Assembly: GCA_029216955.1 (NCBI GenBank)
Contig: JANAVB010005598.1
Coordinates: forward strand, 2,005,900 to 2,069,899
DNA length: 64,000 bases
Direction: 5' to 3'
Source of the DNA: Iris pallida
Lineage: Eukaryota > Streptophyta > Magnoliopsida > Asparagales > Iridaceae
How positions within the stretch are numbered: position 1 is the first letter of the stretch; each line of letters opens with the position of its first letter. Positions 11,501 through 20,100 of the stretch are shown here, in pieces. The notes beneath the pieces were generated by a model. That model was not told where the DNA came from and searched no databases. It saw nothing but the letters and a program-made list of their open reading frames with translations. Made by a program: the position numbers and the translations under genes.

Positions 11501-13602
11501 GGGAGAACAATTCAGCTAGTATATAGAGTAAGTATAGCACGTTAAGCAAAACAACAACAACATCAATACCTTTATTCCGAACTTTTGGGTTAGGCAACTC
11601 GAAACCTTGGGCTTCCATTCAGATCTATTAAGGGAACCGCTCTTTACAATCTCAACCCAAGTTTGTTTGGGCATACCCTTACTTCTAGAATACCTATACC
11701 CTTTAACTAACATCGTATCACTCCTAACCAGTACATCACATGTTTAAAGCATGTGCAACAATTTTCTCTCATCCTACCTAAGATTTGGCCACCTAAAACT
11801 TACCACCAAATACATATCTTTTTCACTTGTACCTTCAAACCCTGCCCGTCACTCATACATCTTAGCACTCAAGCATCAGCTATGATCATTTTTTTGCTCT
11901 CCATGTTAATTAATCTACTAACCTAGACAACAGTAGAGCCGTCATTATCCACCAGACAGACAATTCACATTGTCTCTGATACGATCTGTCTTGACTCTTC
12001 CCACGCCTAAACTATAGGTCAAAGTTTTCTTACTACAATTTTTTGTTTACTCATCATCATCGTAATCATGATCAGCCAAGACATCTCCCATCAGAATGGG
12101 GTCAGCTATGGAGAATAAAAAAGCTCCATAAAAGATTTGACAACATCTTTTTCTTACCTGTCTGCCTATTCGACGTCAAACCCATATCAGGGACAGACAG
12201 CAAACATGGGCATGACATCCACACCACCGTTTCTTTAAAATGTTTCGTAAGTAGCACTATAAAATTGAAATTTATGAAATATTGCACTATAGTTTCAGAA
12301 CTTTCTGAAACATTTAGGGGGGCATTTGGTTCAAGCTTTGGACGCTTAGGAATGGGTTTTGGATTCCTTACCCATGTTTGGTATGTCTACAATTTGAAAT
12401 TGGGGGGAATACGAGCGGCTTAGTTTTCCCATTGACGTGCGAAAGTAAAACCCAAGGACCCCCTTGGGAATAGTTTTGCTTTCTTGGCAATAGTTTTGCT
12501 TTCTTAATGGCTCCAGTAACGTTGGACGGAAAATGTGTTTTAAGTTCTAGGAAAATGCTAACTTGCCCGCAAGCGGGCTGGCCCGTCCGCCTGCGTAGCC
12601 GAACCCTATTGCCCCCCTCTACTTGCATGGGTCCTACGCCGGTTGACCTGCCAATGGGGCGGCACCACGTGGTGGACGGGCTGGCCCGCAGTGGGCAAGG
12701 TAGCAGCGCCCTAAGTTCTAAGCCCCTTCACCATTAGATGTTTAAGTTCTATGCCCCTTCACCATTAGATGTTGGTTCTAAATTCCTAACTAGGTTAGCT
12801 ATGAGCATGAGAGAATCGTACCATTGGCAACACCTATTCGATTTGTTATAAGAGCATCATTAGCAAGGCCAGTCCCAATTTCTAGATTCTATATCCAGAA
12901 TGTAGGAGCTCATTTTGTAGACTAGTAAGGCTTAATTGGAGTTCCATGATCAACCCACCCATAGGACTACAACTTGGATCTCATTATTTATACATTCAGA
13001 ATGTAGGAACTCACTTTGTGGAATAGTAAGGCTCAATTTGGACCCCAATATCTAGATTCTAGATTTCACCTTTTTTTACCACATTAATCTTTGAGCACAC
13101 AACTTTTGGGACCAAATGTCATTTTATCATTTTCTACTATTCTCATACAGACCCAACCCATTTTAGATTTACTTTTTGGGTCTCGAGATGCATTTTTGAG
13201 CTCATCTATTAATGGTGCTCTAAGGAATTGTTGCATTCATCTCTACAATTCAATTATGGAACCAATTTTTAGTGCTTGAGAAGAGTGGAAGATTGGGACC
13301 TTGAGGAGGTGGGCGGCGAGGGAGAAGAGGGCGTGGAGCGTGGCGGCGCCGGAGCCGATGCGGGCGCCGTCGGGGTCGGGGACGGCGAGGGCGACGGTGG
13401 ACTCCGCGATGCGTCCCATCCGCTTGGCGCGGCGGAGGTGCCACCCGTAGAGCTCGGCCTGCTCCGGGCTCGCCGCGGTCAGGACCACCGCGTCCCACGT
13501 CGGCACGCGGCGGGGGTCCCGGACCGACAGCCGGAGGCGGTACCACGACCGCCGGAGCGCCGCCGACAGATCGTCCTTCCTGTTTCTGGACCGCTTCTCC
13601 AT
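2399..13602 (-). CDS. FKGP: L-fucokinase/GDP-L-fucose pyrophosphorylase, N-terminal four exons
   Basis: FKGP is the bifunctional salvage enzyme that phosphorylates free L-fucose and then makes GDP-L-fucose for cell-wall and glycoprotein fucosylation; it is expected to be cytosolic. Exons on the minus strand: 13602-13300, 8268-7989, 3464-3097, 2525-2399. Joined they keep one frame, with junction phases 0, 1 and 0, for about 359 codons. This is roughly the first third of the ~1050-residue plant protein and covers much of the pyrophosphorylase half. Strongly conserved blocks include RVPTWDAVVLTAASPEQAEL, LLHAGGDSKRVPWANPMGK, FIMTGDVLPCFDA, TLDIASNHGV, LLDTGII and SLYEDLVAAWVP. The start ATG at 13602 follows a GA-rich leader, and the N-terminus matches known FKGP starts in position. 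The kinase half is beyond the left edge, so whether the gene is intact cannot be told; the exons seen show no stop or frameshift. Confidence 0.92.
2526..3096 (-). other. FKGP: Putative GC-AG intron (FKGP intron 3)
   Basis: Exon 3 homology stops at RKE (GAG at 3099-3097), immediately followed by GCAAGC on the minus strand. Exon 4 homology starts right after CTCGCAG with LSLYED. Joining GAG to TTG gives a seamless phase-0 junction and a family-like K-E-L-S-L-Y run. The nearby GT donors I tested lead straight to stop codons. AG|GCAAG is the known form of the minor GC-AG donor class. Inferred from homology; no transcript seen. Confidence 0.75.
3097..3464 (-). CDS. FKGP: FKGP exon 3
   Basis: The exon begins after ATGACAG with the last two bases of a Gly codon, giving GGIFIMTGDVLPCFDA. 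It runs through ITVPITLDIASNHGV and LLDTGIIAVRGKAW to RKE at 3097. The natural junction is followed by GCAAGC rather than GT (see the separate intron entry). The open frame continues to a stop at 3064, but that tail does not match the family. Confidence 0.88.
4310..4500. repeat. Partial copy related to the adjacent MITE
   Basis: Begins TTTGGTTCGCAGAAAGGA and continues through GGAAAGGAAAT words that match the start of the 4551-5054 element, including the TTCCTTGGCATTTCC stretch. It appears to be a truncated copy of the same family next to, or tandem with, the fuller copy. No second terminus or target duplication was found. Confidence 0.5.
4551..5054. mobile_element. MITE-like element with TTTGGTT termini
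   Basis: The left end TAGGGCCTCGTTTGGTT and the right end AACCAAACAAGGCCTA are inverted copies with few differences. The interior is dominated by GGAAAGGAAAT and its complement at each end, so it can fold on itself. It is about 500 bp with no coding capacity. TTTGG-type termini are common in plant hAT- or Mutator-derived MITEs. The target duplication is not clear, so the superfamily is left open. Confidence 0.55.
5417..5642. mobile_element. Foldback MITE with ~45-bp inverted termini
   Basis: The left terminus GGGTTATGTTAACATGTG and the right terminus (complement GGGATTATGTTAACATGTG) continue as near-identical inverted arms of about 45 bp. Each arm contains the palindrome TGTGCCCTAAGGGCACA. 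The interior repeats ATTGATAAATGTG several times. Length is 226 bp with no coding capacity. Target duplication is ambiguous (TTT on both sides). Confidence 0.65.
7248..7492. mobile_element. MITE with ~85-bp imperfect inverted arms
   Basis: The left arm begins GGGTGCTGTTATTG and contains CACTCCTAAAATG and GCACTCCTCTTTAATTTT. The right arm is the inverse, containing AAAATTAAAGAGGAGTGCAG and ATTTTAGGAATGCCAATAAT. A further inverted copy of the terminal motif (ATTTTAGGAGTGCCAATAA) lies at about 7382-7400, which suggests nested or doubled ends. No coding capacity; flanks are T-rich and the target duplication cannot be assigned. Confidence 0.6.
7989..8268 (-). CDS. FKGP: FKGP exon 2
   Basis: The acceptor TTTACAG lies just before 8268 and the donor GTTAAC just after 7989. 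The exon starts in phase 0 and ends one base into a Gly codon that exon 3 completes. It carries the block HAGGDSKRVPWANPMGKVF, then PLPYLAMDNPDGPVPLLFDH and ARQAF. About 25 codons upstream of the conserved block are variable and Asp-rich. Confidence 0.9.
8720..9640. other. Possible organelle-derived (NUMT-like) segment
   Basis: This stretch differs in texture from its AT-rich surroundings: GC is moderate and words such as AAGAAAGAAAGC recall plant mitochondrial spacers. A 108-codon open frame lies at 9553-9227 (minus), but I do not recognise it as any gene. The call is an impression from composition, not a match. Confidence 0.25.
11540..12120. repeat. Degenerate SINE/TE-like sequence
   Basis: AACAACAACAACATCAATACC followed by TTTTGGGTTAGGCAAC, and later CATCATCATCGTAATCATGATC followed by AATGGGGTCAGCTATG, resemble the repeated-triplet plus 'GGGGT(C/T)GGCTA' blocks seen in plant SINE-like repeats. 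The copy is diverged, with no clear ends or target duplication. Confidence 0.3.
12550..12711. mobile_element. Mutator-type MITE, 9-bp TSD TAAGTTCTA
   Basis: A 162-bp element between perfect 9-bp direct repeats TAAGTTCTA (12541-12549 and 12712-12720). The termini are imperfect inverted repeats (left GG....TGCTAACTTGCCCGC, right complement GG....TGCTACCTTGCCCAC) and continue into GCGGGC/GCCCGTCC arms. The 9-bp duplication and termini fit a non-autonomous Mutator-like element. No coding capacity. GC-rich against an AT-rich intron. Confidence 0.75.
12712..12773. repeat. 31-bp direct tandem duplication
   Basis: Two adjacent 31-bp copies (12712-12742 and 12743-12773), each starting TAAGTTCTA and containing GCCCCTTCACCATTAGATG, differ at one base. 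The first copy starts with the right-hand target duplication of the adjacent MITE, so TAAGTTCTA occurs three times in about 210 bp. Confidence 0.8.
12852..13220. mobile_element. Tourist-like MITE, TSD TAA
   Basis: The left end GAGCATCATTAGC and right end complement GAGCACCATTAAT are inverted termini. Both sides carry TAA (12849-12851 and 13221-13223), the 3-bp duplication typical of PIF/Harbinger-derived Tourist MITEs. It is 369 bp. The interior has two related CATTCAGAATGTAGGA-type blocks. It lies about 80 bp inside intron 1 from exon 1. Confidence 0.7.
13300..13602 (-). CDS. FKGP: FKGP exon 1
   Basis: 101 codons from ATG to the LAAHLLK block, ending AAG before donor GTCCCA (phase 0). The donor is poor beyond the GT, but it keeps frame with exon 2, and the next downstream GT (in ATTGGTTCC) would not. 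Nearly every third codon position is G or C, in sharp contrast to exons 2-4, a gradient common in monocot genes. The residues RRAKRMGRIAESTVALAVPD are highly FKGP-like. Confidence 0.9.
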
Positions 13603-14167
13603 TCTCTCTCTCTCTTCCTCTTCAGTGTCTGTCGGCTTTCTGATGTATGTATCGAAATTGAGGGAGATGATGATTGACTTGGGAGAGAACGAGCTGCAAT
13701 AAATGCGCCATTTATCCCGGGGGTTATTTACACTGTTGCTTTCAAGGGTGTTGCACGTTTAGGAAAAAAAATCTGCAATACGATTGAAACATAAACAAAT
13801 TAAAGGCTAAATTACAATTTGATACCCTTAACTATTAGAATTTTTCAACTTGATATCTTCAACTTTGATACATACTAACTTAATATCCTTCCTTCATTTT
13901 TGTCATAATAGTGTTTATTTAGAAAGTAAAAAGACAAAAATGTCCCTCCCCACTCCTTTCCTCCATTCTCTCCCGCAGCAACCTCCCCCTCTCTCTCTCC
14001 GTCGCCGGCGACCGGAGGGGGGGGGGGGGACGCAGCAGTAGTAGCGAGCAACAGCAGTAGCAGTTAGCAGCAGCTGCAGAGCGGACGGCAAGGGCCACGC
14101 GGGCGGTAAGCAGCAGTGGGGGGCGCGGAGGTGAGCAGCGGCGGCGGGGGACGCGGAGTACACCGGG
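13603..14167 (-). promoter_or_regulatory. FKGP: FKGP 5' leader and proximal upstream region
   Basis: Immediately upstream of the ATG (minus strand) is a GA-rich leader (GAAGAGGAAGAGAGAGAGAG), common in plant 5' UTRs. No convincing TATA box was found; TAAATA-like strings lie near 13690-13730. From about 13920 the sequence is CT- and then GC-rich. Only about 565 bp of local DNA separates the start codon from the 19-kb nested insertion at 14168. Confidence 0.45.
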
Positions 14168-14770
14168 TGTAGTGCCCCGTCCCGCTCAGTCAATCGGAGG
14201 AATCGAAAAGTCGACGGCGTTCGGACTTAGTCTTGCAAACGGCTTGCTCGGAGACATCGCTCAGGTGGAGTAATTTCGGTAAACTTGCCCCATCTTAGCG
14301 TTCACCTAATAAATCGCACGTTTTCAACTTGCACAATAGGCTTGCTAATAAAAGCGACGAATCCACATAGCTAAGGGAATAATTCCGACGGGTCGAATCG
14401 AGTTTAGAACATGGAAAACGTCCCACGGTCGGATTAGAGTTGGTGCACGGCGTGCTTTAAAAATGACACTCGGTCCTTCGTCCCGTGGCTTGGGAGAAAG
14501 AAAGTTGGTATTCGACACAAACTACGAGTTAGCCTAAGTCATAGGCGTCGCCCGCGTAGATGCTCGATAAAGCATGCACGTTTCCTCGAATGCAAGGCTC
14601 GGCGTAGCCTTGATCGTCCCACGAGCTAAGTTGTATCGTACGGCTTATGGCATGAGTTTAGGTACCCAAAGACCTTGGTTGTTCAAGTTGAGCGCATGCT
14701 CGGTCCCACGGTTCTACAGCTGTATATAGCCATTTGTTCCCACGGTCTTAAGGCTCGTCACATGGAAGTA

Positions 14771-14978
14771 CGAGGCGGTCCCTCGGTTGGGAGTCTCGCG
14801 TTCCTATCCACGTTAAGAAGTTCGAGGCGGTCCCTCGGTTGGGAGTCTCGCGTTCCTATCCACGTTAAGAAGTTCGAGGCGGTCCCTCGGTTGGGAGTCT
14901 CGCGTTCCTATGCACGTTAAGCAGTATGAGGCGGTCCCTCGGTTGGGAGTCTCACGGTCCCGATGTACGTTATGCAAA
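14771..14978 (+). repeat. Four tandem 52-bp repeats in LTR E
   Basis: Units start at 14771, 14823, 14875 and 14927, each opening GAGGCGGTCCCTCGGTTGGG and containing a CACGTTA block. The first three are nearly identical and the fourth is more diverged. They lie in the 5' part of the solo LTR. Confidence 0.85.
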
Positions 14979-16017
14979 GTGTGGTTCAGAGCACGAGTTG
15001 CTAAGTATAGTTCCAGTCGTACCAACAAATTAGGCCATGCATTTACGTGAGTCTAGATGTCTCGTAGGTGCGTGGTCATTGAATAACTTGTCGACAAGAA
15101 TTTCTGCCTAGACTGGTTATACGTCGGGGCACCGGGCCCAGTCGTCCTAGGAGGTAGACGTTATAGCAGCGCACGTATTGCGTGGGTAGTTGGGGGCTTT
15201 CCATGGGGCTAGCTACCTTGCATCGAAGGACCTGCCGCCTACCCGAGCTATGTCCACGATGGCTTGTCATGCCAGTGGCCTTTCATATAGATAATTGGCA
15301 TGCTAAGCGACGAATCCGCATGCACGGTGTCGGTCGTAACAAAGGAAGTGTAAGCACGGTATGTGTTGAGTTATGGAATGCGTGCACGGTATGCACATAA
15401 GGTATTATGAAGCCTAAGATTGGCTATGCGTAAAGACACGTGCTTCAGCACGAGATATGGCGTCGTGCTTGAGTTCTCAACACCGGTTCCACAAGTTGGG
15501 TTATACGTTTCAAGTTAAGTCTGGAAGGGCCGTAGGGCAAGTTGGTTAAGTTATGTTAAGTTGCAGGGCACGACCTCGAAATGTGAGGCACGGCCACGTT
15601 GTCACAACACAAGTATAGGTAAGACTTAGCGAGGAGGCACTGCCTCAGAGATAAGCACGAATCGAGTTCACCGCACGACCAAGTCGCTATGTCCCAGAGT
15701 ATGGCACGAAAGACAAGTATGAGTCAGTGCGTTGACATTGCAAGCACGAGAACGGTCTAGAGGCGAGGGTAAGAAAGTTATCGGTATAATAGCACGGAGA
15801 CGGTCTAATCACACTAAATAGGCCGAGAGCCTATGTCCTAAAATCGATCCTAAGGCAAGACTAGAAAGACAATCGTAAAGGGACTTATATTGCACAAAGT
15901 AAATAAACGTGTCGATTTTGTATGGGTGGGCGAGGAGCTCACTCTATCAGTATAGTTGAGTACTGACACCCACATAGTTTTCATGTGCATGCGCAGGTAG
16001 AAGCTCGTGGCGCGGAG

Positions 16018-16922
16018 TGTTTGTAAAAACAAAAGTATAGAACTTTATTGATACAAACTTTGTAAAAGATTACAATTTGAATTCTGGGAATGGTACAACT
16101 GTAGGAATCCAATCTAGATGACGATTGCTTTATCCCTTGGACGATGTGAACTCTAAAGATGGAGCCTCTGAAGTTGAAAACAAATCTGGAATTGAAGGCA
16201 AAAAGCCTCGGAAGTTGAAGGCAAAAGCCTCGGAAGAATGCAGCAGCACTTGGGCAAGAACTCCTGGACTCTCTGAACTTTAAAGTCTGATCTCTCTATG
16301 ATCTGATCTCTGATCCCCTTGAATGGAGACTTGAAACTCTATTTATAGAGTTCTGAAAAATAACTAACTTTTAGTTATTCTGGACTGCGCATGATAGATT
16401 GCGCAGCAATTAGATTGCGCAACAGTGAACTGCGCAGGCAGTTGTTGGATCATGGTCCAACTGTCTGGGACACATGGCATCATTTGATTGCAATGCGCAT
16501 GATCGTGCATTGACAGTTGCCACGTAATGAGCAATTGATGGCATGAATGCCACATGTACTTTGTCAGTTATGTTGATGAAACGCGCAACCTGAACTGCGC
16601 TGGCATTAGATTGCGCAGGCTTGGACTGCGCAGGAATGGATTGCGCCAACATGGATTGCGCTGCCAGCTGTCCTCGAGCACCGTGCTGCACGATTAAACA
16701 AACAGTCGCCTCGTTCTCCGCACTGTCAGCTGTCAGAAGATTTGATTTGTGTCAGGTAATGATGACGATTTGCCACGTCAGACTGCGCTTGATAATGTGC
16801 GCAATCTAGTATGCGCAATCTATATGCTGCGCAATCTGATGTCTGCGCAGTTCATTTGAAAGATTCATTTCTTGATCTTCTGACTTTGTTGATGTGTGCA
16901 ACTTGATTTTTTAGGACCTACA
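16018..16922 (-). repeat. Element A 3' LTR
   Basis: On the minus strand it starts TGTAGGTCC and ends with ACAAACA. It matches the copy at 31840-32746 with scattered, mostly transition, differences. It contains the TATA-like CTCTATAAATAGAG (complement of 16337-16350) and at least fifteen TGCGC-core words between 16380 and 16860. Confidence 0.9.
16384..16855. repeat. Cluster of dispersed TGCGCA words (U3 of LTR A)
   Basis: GATTGCGCA, ACTGCGCA and TGCGCAATCT recur at irregular spacing, upstream of the LTR TATA box in the sense direction. The same words recur in the other LTR, in the antisense gene's promoter and first intron (16999-17620) and in the gag leader coding region (31260-31650). Confidence 0.8.
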
Positions 16923-16943
16923 AGACCCCCTTCAAAGTTTTTG
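16923..16943 (-). other. Polypurine tract of element A
   Basis: On the minus strand TTTGAAGGGGGTCT directly precedes the 3' LTR start TGTAGG. The position fits the plus-strand priming site of an LTR retrotransposon; the two bases next to the LTR are not purine, so the tract is slightly imperfect. Confidence 0.55.
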
Positions 16944-17087
16944 AAAGTTGAACTTATTCAAAATTTTGAAATACTTTGAATTTTGAAATTATAATCCATT
17001 TGCGCATGAAATGAGCTGTCTGCGCAATCTGAGGGATTAGCCCCATTTTTAGGCGCAATCTGAGGCAGCCGTTTCGTTTTCGAAAAC

Positions 17088-17097
17088 TATAAATAGT
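17088..17097 (+). promoter_or_regulatory. TATA box of the antisense gene in element A
   Basis: CTATAAATAG about 100 bases upstream of the antisense gene's ATG at 17194, on the plus strand. It is the same decamer as the LTR's own TATA box and is preceded by TGCGCAATCTGAGG and GGCGCAATCTGAGG words. Predicted start of transcription is about 17120. Confidence 0.6.
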
Positions 17098-17193
17098 TCT
17101 CTACTTCTCATTTCATTCTTTACTTTGCCTTCTTCGTGCACTTTGAGAGAAACTCCTTCGAGCTCTTTCTTCCTTTCTTCTCCAACGATCTTG

Positions 17194-20100
17194 ATGGCTC
17201 CCAAGCGTTCCTCCGCCGCTGCCAAGGGCAAAGCCCCCGCCGAGACTTCGGCTAGGGTTGCACGACGTGCTTCTCGTCACGAATCTGCTCATCCAGCACT
17301 GCTAGGTAGATGACCTAATCAAAACTCTTTTTAGGGTTTTGATCTCACTTATTCTTTCAGAATCTATCTCTTTTTAGAGATGTGATCATACTGCGCCACC
17401 CTTTTTAGGGTTCTGGTTGCACAAATCAGTTCGTTCTTCATTTTATGAAGGACGACATTATGCGCAATCGGTTGAACTGTGCTGGCAAAAGTCAGCGCAA
17501 TTTGCTGATTTGCGCGAGACTATCAGCGCAAACTGATGACTGTTTATTTGCGCAGTCTGATTATTGCGCAATCTGATATCGCGCAATTTGATGTTGCGCA
17601 ATCTGATGTTTGCGCAAACTGATGACAAAAATCTTTGACTTGACTTGTACTGAATTTTTGTTTTCTCTGTCTGATGCAGTTAATACTAGAGAAGATCCTG
17701 GATATGAGGACTTTGTAGGAACTCTTTCAGAGTCAGAATACAAAGAGGACCTTTTCCATGTGCACTATCCTCAATATGATCTGCCAACTTCCCGTCAGGC
17801 TATTTTGATAGCCCAAGATAATGAGACTCTGCTATGTTTGATGAATGGACAACCTTTGGAGTCAGCAGACGCTGTTATTCACAAGAAGCCATTATTCCTT
17901 TTCGGCGATGCTTTTGAGAAAAGCTCTCAACCGAGGCCAAGGATGGAAGAAAGGATTGTCCATCAGAAGGATAGGACATTCTCGATACCAGATATTTCCC
18001 GCTGCCTTCCCTTATCCCGGTATGCTTATGCGAGCTATCCGAGGAAGATGGAATGGAACCTTACACCTTTCCAAGATGCCCGTCCAGGAAGGATTTTTGT
18101 GAAGAAGGGGCCGAACAAGAAGGACATGTTCTACAGTTCCTCAGAACGATACAGTGTCTTGTTAAGAGGTTTGAAACCCGGTTGTATTCCGTCGGAGAAT
18201 TCTTCCTTGTTATTGCCTGTCAGAACTCCAATATTCGCAAATGAGTTTGCGAAGGTCGAAAGGAAGTACCCAGATCAGGATCTCAGATTAACTGGACTAG
18301 TGAATCCAGATTTTAAGAGATGGAACTGCATAGCAAACTGGATTTTGACCAAGTTTGAAAATAAACTTCAGCAAATCAATTTGTACCAAACAGTGCATGC
18401 GACTGTTTATGGTTTTGCCCCTAACTCGCAACTGTTCTTGGCTCTAGCAGAAAGATACAACTATAGAACATGGACTTTCATGACTCCTGGCGGAGAGATC
18501 GGGTTTGCACTTCATGAGATGCAGTACATCTCTTACTTGCCAATGGGGGATGCCCTATATGAGAAATTTGTCCCAACTAATGATAGGTTGGACAAACTTC
18601 GAAAAGAGAACGCAGACATGGTAGCAGTCTTCGAAGAACTACTATGTCATTATAAAATCTGTTCTCTGTTTTACAAAAGTGCTACATCAAATACCTGCTA
18701 TTCCTCAAAATGGTTGCCTTATCTGTTCCTTAACCACATTAAAGAAACGAAGACCAAGGAACATGATAGATGCTATCCTGACTTCTTTAGACCACTGAGC
18801 AGTACAGAAATGGTGAAACTGATGGAGGAAAGTGGGGATTTGGATGAAGAGATGAAGAATGATCATCAATGTCCTCCTTTGAAGAAAGGAGATACTCTCG
18901 AGAGTTATTTGAGAGTAGGATATAGATTTATGTCAAAAGAAGCCCAATTAGCAGGGTTTCTGACGTATTGGCTCCGTCGGTTTGTAGTCCCGGGATCCAG
19001 TGCCGTAGACCGCTTCCATCGCGGTGTTCTTTTTGCCGCCATTAGATTAGTCTTCGGCTACAAGATGGATCTTTTGTCAGCGATGACTTGTAGGTTGAAT
19101 GCCAGTCTTCGTCTGTACGTTAATCTGATGTTGAAAGCTAAAGGAGAAAAAGAATTTCCTCGGCTAGAATTGCCGTATACATATCTGTTCGGGTGGTTGC
19201 TTCTTCACCATCCTACTTTGATGGACCCCGGCATGGGACCAGTCGACGGCAGCTTTTTGCGGAGATACTCTCATAGTAAGTGGAAATATACTTCTCTGAG
19301 AGATTGTAGATATGCTCTAAACCTGAGCAAAGGATGGAACTTTTGTTGCACTCCTCCTCCTGCTGGATATGAATAAATGCCGACAAATATGATTGACTCG
19401 AAGATGCAACCTTTGAGCCGTGCAGCTTTTGAGTGGTTGAAGACAATTCGACCGTCCCATTTGGTGTATCGGTTTGAAGAAGAATGTTATTTAGAGCCAT
19501 ATCTCCCCAGTCGATTTGCTCGGCAGTTCGGGTATGACCAATTCCACGTGGAAAATGCCATCACGTGCCTTCAAGGAAAGGGTTTCTTGATAGATGGGGC
19601 TCGAGCTTGGGCTTATTATAATGCTCGAGATACGAAAGTAAAGTTCTCGATGCCGGTAAATAGCAATCACGGCCCTCGGATGCTATTTACATACTCAGTA
19701 TTTTATACATCATCAAACACCTTTGCCGAGAATTTTAATCTTGCGGATAGCTTCGCATCTTCAACAAGATTGAAAAAAGGAGGAGTCATCATATCACTCC
19801 CAGGAAATGATCAGGTGCATGAGCCAGTAGATGCACCCTTGGAAGCTTCAAGGGACGCTATGTTCCCTGAAGAGGTTAACGTGCCACTGCGCGTTTCTTT
19901 GAAGGTGGCTAAATCTCCAGCTAAGAAGAGAAGGAGAGAGGAGCCTTCCGCTCCGGTAGCAAAGAAGAAACTGGTCTTAGATCATTCTTCTGAAAAGATT
20001 ACTACCAGGTCTCAATCTCGACAGCTGGCCGAGACAATTCAGCAAGAAGAAGCTACCACTCCGACCTCTGTTCAAAAATAAGTCGAGACAATAGATGCAG

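Larger units (their letters stand above)
8269..13299 (-). other. FKGP: FKGP intron 1 (5 kb)
   Basis: Runs from donor GTCCCA (13299) to acceptor TTTACAG (8269). It holds two MITEs near its 5' end (12550-12711 and 12852-13220), a SINE/TE-like stretch at about 11540-12120 and a possible organelle-derived segment at about 8720-9640. About 9790-10110 is a pyrimidine-rich then purine-rich block. Nothing coding was recognised in it. Confidence 0.7.

Noticed and set aside
11241..11519. 92-codon plus-strand frame in FKGP intron 1
   Set aside because: No recognisable family, antisense to the intron, and no promoter or splice context.
13276..13677. 133-codon plus-strand frame
   Set aside because: Shadow of GC-rich FKGP exon 1 on the other strand.
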